NCBI GenBank assembly: GCA_020832735.1
Contig: JAFIEB010000100.1
Span: forward strand, 1 to 47,877
Length of the DNA stretch: 47,877 nucleotides
Direction of reading: 5' to 3'
Source: Oceanicaulis sp.
Lineage (GTDB): Bacteria > Pseudomonadota > Alphaproteobacteria > Caulobacterales > Maricaulaceae
The number at the start of each line of letters is the position of its first letter. Position 1 is the stretch's first letter. The notes beneath the pieces are model-generated. The model ran no database searches. It saw only the letters and a list, made by a program, of their open reading frames with translations, and was not told the origin of the DNA. Made by a program: the position numbers and the translations under genes. This document shows positions 1 to 8,113 of the stretch, in pieces.

Positions 1-124
1 CCGCCCCCCCGCCCCCCCGCCCCCCCGGCGCGCCCCCCCGCCCCCGCCCCGCGGCCCCGGCCCCCGCCCCGCCCCCCCCCGCCCCCCCCCCCCCCCCCCC
101 CCCCGCCCCCCCCGCCCGCGCCCC
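1..124. repeat. C-rich low-complexity tract at contig edge
   Basis: The first 124 bases are almost only C, broken by single G residues, with no T or A until about position 127. The minus-strand pbpC reading frame runs into it and becomes a glycine/arginine string unlike any PBP1C. The abrupt change from ordinary coding sequence to this tract suggests a sequencing or assembly artefact at a contig end rather than a real repeat, but the sequence alone cannot prove that. Confidence 0.7.
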
Positions 125-1417
125 GGTCCTCGCGGGCCGGCCGCCCGACTGGGCCAGCACGGCGGTGAAGCGGCTGGCGCCGACCTGATCGAGCACGCGC
201 ACGGCCGGCACGTTGAGCGAATGCTGAAGCGCCTCGGCCACCGTCACCTCGCCGCGGAACATGCGGTCGAAATTCTCCGGCTGGTAGCTGGCGAACCGGG
301 CCGGCAGATCGGCGATCCGGGTGCCGGGCGCAGCAGACCCGTCCTCAAACGCCAGCGCATAGATCAGGGGTTTGAGCGCCGAGCCAGGAGACCGGCGCCG
401 GTCGGTGAGATCCAGCCAGCCGCCCGCCCGGTCGAGGCCCGCTGATCCGACGGCGGCGCGCACCGCGCGGGTCTCGATCTCCACGATCAGGGCCGAGGCC
501 TGCACCGCCTCGCCTGCGCCTTCAGCCAGCGCCGCGATCAGGCGTTCAGCCTCCGCCTGCAGGCGCGCGTCCAGCGTGGAGCGCACTTCCGCCCCGCCTG
601 ACGTCAGCGCGCGCACCGTCTCGGCGGCGTGCCAGGCGCGGGCCGGGAAGGCGTGACGGCGCTCAGGGATCGCCTCGTCCGCCGCATCCATGGCGCGCTG
701 CGCGCCGATCAGCCCCAGGCGCGCCATACGCTGGAGCAGGCGCGCCCGGGCCGCGCGCGCCGCCTCGGGACGCAGGTCCGGCCGGCGCGCTTCGGGCGCC
801 TGGGGCAGGGCGATCAGCAGGGCGATCTGGTCGGGCGAGAGACGGTCCGGCTCGCGGACGAACCAGGCCCAGCTGGCCGCGCGCACGCCCTGCAGATTGC
901 CGCCATAGGGCGCGAGCGTGAGATAAAGCTCGAGGATCTCGTCCTTGCTCAGCCGGCGCTCCAGCTGCACGGCGCGGGCCATCTCGATCAGCTTGGCCGC
1001 GATGGTGCGCTGCGGGCGCGGCTCCAGAAGGCGCGCGGTCTGCATGGTGATGGTCGAACCGCCCGAGCGGATGCGCCCTGACATGACCGCCTGACCGGCC
1101 GCGCGCATCAGCGCCAGCGCGTCCACGCCGCGATGGCTGTAGAAGCGCTGGTCCTCCACCGCCAGCAGCGCGTCAAGAAAGGCCGGATCAATCCGGTCGA
1201 GATCGGCCGCCAGGCGCCAGCGCCCTTCCTCCACCGGAAAGGCGCGCAGCGCGCGGCCGTCACGGTCGGCCACCACCAGCGACACGCTGCGCCCCGCCTC
1301 GATGGGCGGCGGCAGCAAGCGGTCCAGCGCCAGCACGCCGCCGGCCATCACCGCCAGCGCCGCTGCGGCGCCCGCCAGCGAGCGGGTCAGGGAGCGGCGG
1401 GGGCGGGCCTCATCCAT
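1..1417 (-). CDS. pbpC: Penicillin-binding protein 1C (truncated by the edge)
   Basis: Bifunctional peptidoglycan glycosyltransferase/transpeptidase of the PBP1C family, anchored in the inner membrane and acting in the periplasm. Translating the minus strand from ATG at 1417 gives a short cytosolic tail and a membrane segment at about residues 14-32. The GT51 signature EDQRFYSHRG follows with catalytic Glu88, then GGSTITMQ near 119-126. The transpeptidase SxxK motif is S346-ALK and the SxN motif is S400-LN. The KTG box and the C-terminal PBP1C domain are missing because the frame enters the C-rich tract below about position 125. The start lies 5 bases after the stop of the alpha-2-macroglobulin gene, so the two are almost certainly co-transcribed, as in the E. 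coli yfhM-pbpC pair. Family assignment is firm; the 3' end is unreadable here. Confidence 0.9.
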   Translation of the reverse strand, partial: MDEARPRRSLTRSLAGAAAALAVMAGGVLALDRLLPPPIEAGRSVSLVVADRDGRALRAFPVEEGRWRLAADLDRIDPAFLDALLAVEDQRFYSHRGVDALALMRAAGQAVMSGRIRSGGSTITMQTARLLEPRPQRTIAAKLIEMARAVQLERRLSKDEILELYLTLAPYGGNLQGVRAASWAWFVREPDRLSPDQIALLIALPQAPEARRPDLRPEAARAARARLLQRMARLGLIGAQRAMDAADEAIPERRHAFPARAWHAAETVRALTSGGAEVRSTLDARLQAEAERLIAALAEGAGEAVQASALIVEIETRAVRAAVGSAGLDRAGGWLDLTDRRRSPGSALKPLIYALAFEDGSAAPGTRIADLPARFASYQPENFDRMFRGEVTVAEALQHSLNVPAVRVLDQVGASRFTAVLAQSGGRPARTGARAGGAGGGGGGGAGGGGAGAGAAGRGRGGAPGGRGGGGA

Positions 1418-1422
1418 CGCCG

Positions 1423-4400
1423 TCAGGGACGCACGATCAGACGGCCGGAGGCCGTGCGGGCGGTCACATCGGGACGGTACATGTCCTCGGCCACGGCCCC
1501 TGGCATGGCGTAGTCACCCGGCGTCACCGTGCGCACCACATAGGCGAAGCGCTCGGTGCGTCCGCGCCGGGACTCGATAGCCGCGACGAAGCGGTCATCA
1601 CGGGCCTCGGCGATCTGGGGCGCGCTGAGCTCGCCCAGGAAGGCATAGGCGCCGTCCGGCGCGCCATCGGCCGCTTCCAGCACGGCTTCGATCTCGAAGC
1701 CTGCGGGCAGCAAATCGGCGATGGCGTAGCTGGCCAGGGCCTGACGCTCGGGGGTCAGCTCCAACCGCACCACCAGCCGGTCGCCCTGGGCGGCGGCGGA
1801 CAGATCAGCCGGCTGTCCGCCCGGGGTGAAGACCTGCTTGTTCAGGCCGAGCATGCTGGCCGAGGCCGGCGGAGGCCCGGACGGCGCGCCGCGCGCCATG
1901 GCGGTCAGGAAGACCGGGCTGCTCCCGGTATTCTCAAACGCGCCCGCCTGCGCCAGCGACGCGGCGTCATAGCGCACGGCGGCGGGGTCTACAGCGGCGC
2001 CGTCATAACTGACCGTCACCGTCTCGCTGTCACCGGCCAGCGCACGCGCGGCCATGATCAGGAAGGCTTTTTCCTGGGTGGTCATACGCGAGGGTTCGGG
2101 CAGGTTCCGGGCCAGCGGTTCGGCCAGGCTCTGCACCACATCGCTCTGGCCCGCCTCGGCGGCCAGCGCCAGCACGCCCGCGGTGTCGCGGCGCACCGAC
2201 TGATACCAGTCGCCCTCATTGCGGTAATCCAGCGCCTCGACCGCCGCCTCGAACGCGCTGGCGGCGCGCGCCTGATCGCCGATGGCGGCCAGGCCTGCGC
2301 CGATATGGGCGCGCGCCAGCGGGCTTTCGATCTGACGGATGCGCTCGTCATGCATGTAGCGCAGGCGCGACCGGTCGGCCTGGCCGTTGCGGGCCAGCAC
2401 ATAGAGCGCATAGGCCGAGCTGCGGTCCTCCAGGCGCTGGCGGGTGTCGCGCGTCCAGCGCGCTTCGGGCACGGAGGTGTTGTAGCCATGGGCGCGCCAG
2501 AGATCGCCGCGGGCCACAGGCTGCAACTGGGACAGCGCCCGCTCCAGCGCCGCACGCGGCACGCTATAGCCTTCCTGGGCTGCGCGGGTGAGGAAATCGG
2601 CGGCATAGGCGCCCAGCCAGGGCGAGGCCTGGCCGTCGCCGATGCGCCAGAGGCCGAATGCGCCGTCCGCGCTTTGGCGCGAGAGCAATTGCTCGATAGT
2701 CCGGCGGATTTCCGCGGCGGCGCCGTCGGGCGCATCCTCGCTGGCCAGCGCCGCCAGCTGGGCGGCGTACAGGAGCGGCCAGGCCCGGCTCAGGCTCTGC
2801 TCGGTGCAGGCGAACGGATAGGCGGCCAGGTCGCGGAACAGCGGCGCTGGATCGATCGGGAAAGCCGAGGCGGTCACGATCAGCGAGCCTGAACCGTCCA
2901 GATAGCCGTCCAAAGCATCGCCCGGCGGCGACCAGCGCTCGCCGGGGCGCAGCGTGCGCCGCTCCACGCGGGTCTCCGGCAGCCAGGGCGAGCGCACCTC
3001 GATGGGATAGCTGCGCCGGGTGACGAAGGCTTCAGGCCCTTCAACGCTCAGGCGCAGCTCGCCGACGCCCACCGCGGCGCCGGTCAGGGCGATGCGCCGG
3101 TCCTCGCGCTGACCCGGATCAAGATCAAGGCTCACCGGCTCGTCCGGCGCGCCCAGCGGGCCGTCCGCCGTCACCCGCGCCGAGAACGTCCCGGCGGGCA
3201 AGTCGATATTGTCGATGGTGATCGTGGCTTCGGCGGTGTCGCCTGGCGCCAGGAAGCGCGGCAGGATCAGCTCAGCGGGCGCATCCTCGCGCACGGTCAC
3301 CGGCCGGGCCGCCGACCCCAGCCCGGTCTGGGACCAGACCGCGGCCATCAGGCGCAGCTCGCCATTGAATTCGGGCACGTCCAGCGCGATGGAGGCCCGC
3401 CCCGTCCGGTCCAGCTGCACCGGGCCGGAGAACAGCGCCACGGTGCGCGTGGGCACCACTGACAGGCCGGCCGCCCCGATCTGGTCGCCGCCCGAGCGCA
3501 CCGGCGCGGCGGCGCCCTGATTGGGATCAAGCAGGCGCCCGTAATCGTCCAGGAGGTCCACCCCCAGAGCCGGCTTGCCGAAGAACCAGCTTTCCGGATC
3601 GGGCGAGCGGAAATTGGTCAGCAGGAGAATGCCTTCGTCCACAGCCGCCAGCGTCACCCAGGCGCGCTCGCCGCGCGGGCCGCCTTCGGCGGTGACATCG
3701 ACCACAAGCGGGCGTTCGGGATGCACGCGTTCAGGCGCGCCCAGGCTGACCTCGAATGATCGCGATTCCACATTGACCGGCACCCAGGCCACCCCCACCG
3801 CGCGGCGCGGGCGCGGCTGGGAGGCGGCGTCGCGGCGGGTATAGACGCTGACCATCACATAGGCGCCTGAGCCCCACTCGCGGGTCACGGGCAAGGTCAG
3901 CTCCGCGCCGGCCTCGGTGATCTCGATCTGGCGCGAGGCCAGGACCCGGTCATTGGCGACGACGATTTCGGCCAGGCCGGCATAGGGCGCGCGCACGGTG
4001 ATGACCGCGCTGCCGCCTGTTTCGGGCGCCCGGTCAGGGCCGGCCACCCGCACGGTGTCAGGGGCTTCCTCGCCCGGCTGGGCGCGGCCGCCATAGCCCA
4101 CCCAGAACCCCGAGGAGGCGATATCGCGCTGGCCGTCCGAGATGATGACCGCGTAATCGCCCCAGCTCAGCGCGCCGGTCGTGATAGCCGCGGGCTCGGT
4201 TCCGTCCAGGCGCGCCTGGCCGCTCTCGATGGGCACGATGCGTTCGGAACGCCGCCACCGCCACTGCCCGCCATCGGTGCGGTACCAGTCATAGCTGTAA
4301 TCGCGGCGCACCAGGCGCCATTGCAGCTGCGCGGCCATGGCTTCGCCCTGGGCGTCCACGGCGATCAGGGAGAAACGCGCCGGCGCATTGCGCTCGGACG

Positions 4401-6291
4401 CGCCGTCGAAATCAGGCTTCAGCCCGACATACTGGTCCAGCGGCCGGTATGGCATGCGCACATCGTCGGCCACCGCGCGCCCGCCAGGCTCCTGCACCCG
4501 GATCACCGCGCGCAGGCGCAGGGGCAAGGTGGCGTCCTCGACCCGGCCGTCCGCCGAGACCGGCACGCTCGCTTCGCCGCGCCCGTCCGCGATCGTGCGC
4601 GGCAGATCGATCAGGCTTTCGGAAAACCGCTCGTCATGGCGCCCGAAGCGATAGCCGGCCCATCCGGGAAACGGATTGGGATCGGGCTCCACGCGCGCCG
4701 AGCCTTCCACAGGCAGGCCGGCCCCCGGCGCGCCGTAAAGGAAGCGCACGCGCGCATCGACCATGCGGGTTTCGCCTGCGCGCATCGGCGTCTCGGCGTC
4801 CGCATTCAGGGTCAGCTCCACGCGCTGGGGCACGAAATCCTCGACCGCAAAGCGCGTCGAGCCCACCTCGCCCGCCCCGTCCAGCTCCAGCGCAAGGCGC
4901 CACTGGCCGCGCGCCGCCGTGCGAGGCAGATCAAAGCCTTGCGACAACCCGCCGGCATTGCGGGCGTCCTCGAAGCGGTGGCGGGTGAGCTCCAGCCCGT
5001 TGGGCTGATACACGATCAGGGCGCCGGCGCGGCCTTCCAGGGCGCGCCCGGCCGGATCACGGATCAGGGCGCTGGCCTGCACCGTCTCGCCGGGCCGGTA
5101 TACGCCGCGATCAAGATAGAGATAGGCGTCGGCGACGGCCGGGCGCTCGCGCCCGGACACAGGATGGCCGGACAGGTCCACCGGATTGCGGGTCAGGTCC
5201 AACAGCGCGAAATCGCCGTCCGCGCCATAGGCGGCCAGCATGCGCGGCGTATTGCCGTCCTGCCCGCCCATCAGCGCGGCGCTGAAGCGCGCCTTGCCGT
5301 CCAGACCGGTGACCTGGCTGGCCAGCACCTCGTTGGAGCGCGCGATCAGGCGCACCTCCACGCCCTGGGCCGGACGCGCGCTCTGCAGGGAGCGCACGGT
5401 GACGTCCATGCCGTCCCCGCCGCGCCAGGCCGTAAAGGCCAGGTCAGTCACGATCAGCCAGCGCCGGGCGCGCGCATGATCGGACCGGCCGCCGTCGCGC
5501 GCGACGGCTTCGGCGTCGTCGAGCTCCACATAATAGGCGCCTGGCTGCAGGCGGCCGATAGCCTCGGCTAATGGAAACACCGTTGTCACCGACGCATTGG
5601 CGGGACCGGGGGTATCCATCTCGCCGCGCCAGATCTCGACGCCGGCGTCGCCGGGCGTTTCCTCGCCATAGGCCCAGCGCCACTCGCCGCTGGCGGCGTT
5701 GAAGCCGGACGTGATCTGGCGGAAGGCCAGCGCCCGGTCGGTCACCCGGTGCACGATGATGCGCACGCGCTCGATATTGACAGTCTGGATCGCGAGCCCG
5801 TCGGCATCCACGCGCGGCATGATCACGCCGTCGCCGGCAAAGCCGATAAAGGCGGGCCGGTCGTCAAAGGTGAGCACGGTCTGCTCGTCAGCGGCCAGAC
5901 GCTCGCCATCTGCGGACGGCAGGCCCTCGCGCAGGGTCACCGTGCGGGTCTGGCCGAACTGGAGCCCGCCAATGCACAGGCGCTGGCCGTCCACCGCCAG
6001 CGAGACCGGCTCGTCAATGGCGACATAGGCCGAATAGTCCACATCCGGATCCAGCGGTGCAGAGAAGGTCAGGCACAGCTCGGGCGCAGGGGATTCGGTG
6101 TTGATGGCGTAGCGCAGATACTCGAACCGGTCCGGCGCCGCCTCAGCCGCGCGCGGCGCGTCGGCGGGGCGCGGGCGCAGGACCGGGCCCTGCGGCGCGG
6201 GCGCGTCAGGGCCGGCGCCTGGATCGCATGCAGCCAGCGCCCCCGCCAAGGCAATCAGACCTGAAAGGCGGAGCAGTGTGCGCACGAGCAT
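1423..6291 (-). CDS. Bacterial alpha-2-macroglobulin lipoprotein
   Basis: A 1622-residue periplasmic protease trap of the YfhM/ECAM type. The start is ATG at 6291 behind a good AGGGGA ribosome site. A lipoprotein leader ends in lipobox LAAC with Cys22. Asp23 at position +2 is the classical inner-membrane retention signal, which fits the E. coli homologue being held on the periplasmic face of the inner membrane. The body is a long series of beta-rich macroglobulin repeats. The thioester motif CTEQ is intact at Cys1162-Gln1165, so this is the thioester-bearing subclass that can covalently trap a protease. It is paired with pbpC downstream, consistent with the proposal that such traps guard breached cell wall while PBP1C repairs it. 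The lycopene-cyclase-like gene ends 27 bases upstream and may share the transcript. The bait region cannot be assigned by eye. Confidence 0.93.
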   Translation of the reverse strand: MLVRTLLRLSGLIALAGALAACDPGAGPDAPAPQGPVLRPRPADAPRAAEAAPDRFEYLRYAINTESPAPELCLTFSAPLDPDVDYSAYVAIDEPVSLAVDGQRLCIGGLQFGQTRTVTLREGLPSADGERLAADEQTVLTFDDRPAFIGFAGDGVIMPRVDADGLAIQTVNIERVRIIVHRVTDRALAFRQITSGFNAASGEWRWAYGEETPGDAGVEIWRGEMDTPGPANASVTTVFPLAEAIGRLQPGAYYVELDDAEAVARDGGRSDHARARRWLIVTDLAFTAWRGGDGMDVTVRSLQSARPAQGVEVRLIARSNEVLASQVTGLDGKARFSAALMGGQDGNTPRMLAAYGADGDFALLDLTRNPVDLSGHPVSGRERPAVADAYLYLDRGVYRPGETVQASALIRDPAGRALEGRAGALIVYQPNGLELTRHRFEDARNAGGLSQGFDLPRTAARGQWRLALELDGAGEVGSTRFAVEDFVPQRVELTLNADAETPMRAGETRMVDARVRFLYGAPGAGLPVEGSARVEPDPNPFPGWAGYRFGRHDERFSESLIDLPRTIADGRGEASVPVSADGRVEDATLPLRLRAVIRVQEPGGRAVADDVRMPYRPLDQYVGLKPDFDGASERNAPARFSLIAVDAQGEAMAAQLQWRLVRRDYSYDWYRTDGGQWRWRRSERIVPIESGQARLDGTEPAAITTGALSWGDYAVIISDGQRDIASSGFWVGYGGRAQPGEEAPDTVRVAGPDRAPETGGSAVITVRAPYAGLAEIVVANDRVLASRQIEITEAGAELTLPVTREWGSGAYVMVSVYTRRDAASQPRPRRAVGVAWVPVNVESRSFEVSLGAPERVHPERPLVVDVTAEGGPRGERAWVTLAAVDEGILLLTNFRSPDPESWFFGKPALGVDLLDDYGRLLDPNQGAAAPVRSGGDQIGAAGLSVVPTRTVALFSGPVQLDRTGRASIALDVPEFNGELRLMAAVWSQTGLGSAARPVTVREDAPAELILPRFLAPGDTAEATITIDNIDLPAGTFSARVTADGPLGAPDEPVSLDLDPGQREDRRIALTGAAVGVGELRLSVEGPEAFVTRRSYPIEVRSPWLPETRVERRTLRPGERWSPPGDALDGYLDGSGSLIVTASAFPIDPAPLFRDLAAYPFACTEQSLSRAWPLLYAAQLAALASEDAPDGAAAEIRRTIEQLLSRQSADGAFGLWRIGDGQASPWLGAYAADFLTRAAQEGYSVPRAALERALSQLQPVARGDLWRAHGYNTSVPEARWTRDTRQRLEDRSSAYALYVLARNGQADRSRLRYMHDERIRQIESPLARAHIGAGLAAIGDQARAASAFEAAVEALDYRNEGDWYQSVRRDTAGVLALAAEAGQSDVVQSLAEPLARNLPEPSRMTTQEKAFLIMAARALAGDSETVTVSYDGAAVDPAAVRYDAASLAQAGAFENTGSSPVFLTAMARGAPSGPPPASASMLGLNKQVFTPGGQPADLSAAAQGDRLVVRLELTPERQALASYAIADLLPAGFEIEAVLEAADGAPDGAYAFLGELSAPQIAEARDDRFVAAIESRRGRTERFAYVVRTVTPGDYAMPGAVAEDMYRPDVTARTASGRLIVRP

Positions 6292-6318
6292 GGCGGCGTC
6301 CCCTGTATATGTGTGTCC

Positions 6319-7389
6319 CTATGGGGATTTTCGCAGGTTTGCACGCGATGTCGAGTGGCGGCTGCGTCCTGCGCGGGCCGCGTCGGCAAGAAAAGCCGTC
6401 ACGGCGTCGGGGTCCTGCCCGTTCAGGGTATGGGTCAGCCAGTCCGCCGCCGCGCCCGGATCGTGGCGCAAACGTTTCAGCAGTTCGAGCGCCGGCGCCC
6501 GCGCCTGGGCGCCCGGATCGGGCGGCGGCGCGATCAGGCGCCCCTGCGCCCAGCGATGGGCGGAGTCTTCAGCCCATTGGGCCAGGCGCAACGCCTCCAT
6601 GCCGACCGCAAAGCGCAAGCCTCCCGCGCGCGCCGGCGCCGCGATCACAGGCCCGCCCGCAGACCGGCGCTCCGCACGCGCCGCAAGCGGCAGCACGGCG
6701 CGGCGCGGCGGCGCTGACGCGCCGTCAGGCAGATGCTCCAGAAAATACGCCTCCAGGCCCTCGCCCGCATCGCCCGGCGGCGCGTAGCGCACCGCTTCGG
6801 CGAGCATGCGCCCGCCGGGCAGCACCAGACGCTGGAACAGGGTCAGCCCGCCCCTGTGCGCCACAGGCGCGGACAGCTCGAACCCCGGCGCAGCACCGCC
6901 CGCCTGCGCTTCAGAGGACAGAATGATCTGGGCGAAGGCGCCAGACGGCACGGCGTGATCGGGCGCAGGGCGCGCATCGATGATCTGGCGCGCATTGAGG
7001 ACGCCCAAACTGCCCTCCAGCTGCGCCCCGCCCGGAACCGCACGCACGCCATCAATCCGCACGCCTGTCTCCAGCCGCGTGCGCGGACCGGACGCCAGCG
7101 CCTCAAGGGCTGCGGCCTGCACATCGCCCGCAGGCACAGTCCAAACCGGATTGGCGTTCAGCCAGCCATCCCGGCCAGCATAGCGCACGGCGCGCGTCTC
7201 GCACCAGGCGAAGCGCGCCAGGGCGTGACCGGGGGCGGCAGGGAAAATCCACAGGCGCGGATCGGGCTTCAGCGCGCGCGGCTCCAGCACCAGCAGCGAA
7301 GGGCTCAAGCCCGGCCCGGCCAGCGCGCGGGCCAGCGCCAGTCCGGCCATGCCGGCGCCAATGATGATCACGTCCGCTTGCCCGCGCAT
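6319..7389 (-). CDS. Lycopene-cyclase-like FAD-dependent oxidoreductase
   Basis: A 356-residue flavoprotein. The N-terminus shows a Rossmann FAD site, DVIIIGAGMAGLALARAL, followed by a LLVLEP strand end. The rest resembles the CrtY-type lycopene cyclase family: an IIDARP segment in the middle and a VLPL stretch about two thirds along. Lycopene beta-cyclases close the ends of lycopene to make carotene at the membrane. No crtB, crtI or other carotenoid gene lies in this window, so the substrate is inferred only. A GTG codon sits directly before the chosen ATG, so the start may be one codon earlier; no strong ribosome site separates them. It is divergent from the Sel1-like gene and ends 27 bases before the macroglobulin gene. 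It could be a different small-substrate FAD enzyme. Confidence 0.6.
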   Translation of the reverse strand: MRGQADVIIIGAGMAGLALARALAGPGLSPSLLVLEPRALKPDPRLWIFPAAPGHALARFAWCETRAVRYAGRDGWLNANPVWTVPAGDVQAAALEALASGPRTRLETGVRIDGVRAVPGGAQLEGSLGVLNARQIIDARPAPDHAVPSGAFAQIILSSEAQAGGAAPGFELSAPVAHRGGLTLFQRLVLPGGRMLAEAVRYAPPGDAGEGLEAYFLEHLPDGASAPPRRAVLPLAARAERRSAGGPVIAAPARAGGLRFAVGMEALRLAQWAEDSAHRWAQGRLIAPPPDPGAQARAPALELLKRLRHDPGAAADWLTHTLNGQDPDAVTAFLADAARAGRSRHSTSRANLRKSP

Positions 7390-7467
7390 CACGCGAGCAA
7401 GCCGCGCCCTGGCCGGGGCGTCAAGACCCGCGGCAGGTCTGGCGCGGCGCGAATAGGCGGGCTAGCG

Positions 7468-7477
7468 TGTCCGGACA
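7468..7477. promoter_or_regulatory. Perfect 10-bp palindrome TGTCCGGACA
   Basis: A perfect TGTCCGGACA palindrome lies in the short divergent gap between the lycopene-cyclase-like gene and the Sel1-like gene, 20 bases before the latter's ATG. The same 10-mer recurs at 47743-47752, also between genes, and its 8-base core GTCCGGAC lies in the gltD upstream region at 20236. The placement suggests an operator, but the regulator is unknown. Confidence 0.3.
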
Positions 7478-7588
7478 AATCTGTATGGAGCGTCCCATGA
7501 TCCTCGCCCTTCTCCTCGCCGCCGCCCAGCCGGCCCTGTCAGCCTTGACGAGATCGCGGTCTATGACCGGCTCGACTGGTCGCGCGAG

Positions 7589-8113
7589 GTGACTGAATAC
7601 GACCGGCTGGCCGCTCATCCTGATGATCCTGAACGGGTCGCAGACGGCGTGGCGCAGGGGGATGTGGACCTGGAGGCGGCGCGCGCTGCGTGCGAGGCGG
7701 CGGTGGCGGGCGATCCCGGCAATCCCCGGCTCAACTACCAGCTGGCGCGGGTGAACGGGTATGCCGGGCGCCATGATGAGGGCCAGCCGTTTCGCGACAC
7801 CGCCCTGCGCGCGGGCTATCCGCAATCGCTGTTCGTGGTGGGCTATATCCGCCTGACCGGCTGGGACGGGCGGCCCGATGACGCCTGCTATGGCGGCGAG
7901 CTGATCCGGCGCTCGGCCCGGGCCGGACGCTTCGCCGGGCTGGTGGGCTTTCCCCATTATGCGCTGACAGGCCGCTTCGCCGGATGCCCGTCAGACCAGC
8001 CGGTGATCGACCGCGATGAAATGACGAGATTCCTCGATCACGCCGAAGCCGACGCCAGAGGCTTCTATCAGGAGGCTCTGGTCATCCAGCTGCGCGCCCG
8101 GATGGTTGAGTGA
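7589..8113 (+). CDS. Sel1/TPR-like secreted protein, leader probably frameshifted
   Basis: The open frame from GTG 7589 gives 174 residues. It resembles Sel1/TPR helical repeats (for example LNYQLARVNGYAG and SLFVVGYIRLTGW) and has several cysteines that suggest an exported protein. GTG is probably not the real start. An ATG at 7497 opens a clean signal peptide (MILALLLAAAQPALSA) in another frame, and the downstream frame remains open and protein-like back to SLDEIAVYDRLDW. One extra C in the CC at 7543-7544 would join the two. The intended gene is therefore likely 7497-8113, either with a real one-base deletion or with a sequencing error. Its TGA directly abuts the stop codon of the opposing amidohydrolase gene. 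The function is unknown; Sel1-like proteins usually mediate protein contacts. Confidence 0.6.
   Translation: MTEYDRLAAHPDDPERVADGVAQGDVDLEAARAACEAAVAGDPGNPRLNYQLARVNGYAGRHDEGQPFRDTALRAGYPQSLFVVGYIRLTGWDGRPDDACYGGELIRRSARAGRFAGLVGFPHYALTGRFAGCPSDQPVIDRDEMTRFLDHAEADARGFYQEALVIQLRARMVE

Noticed and set aside
4321-5571. A 416-residue plus-strand open frame
   Set aside because: Antisense to the alpha-2-macroglobulin gene, with arginine/glutamine-rich random composition.
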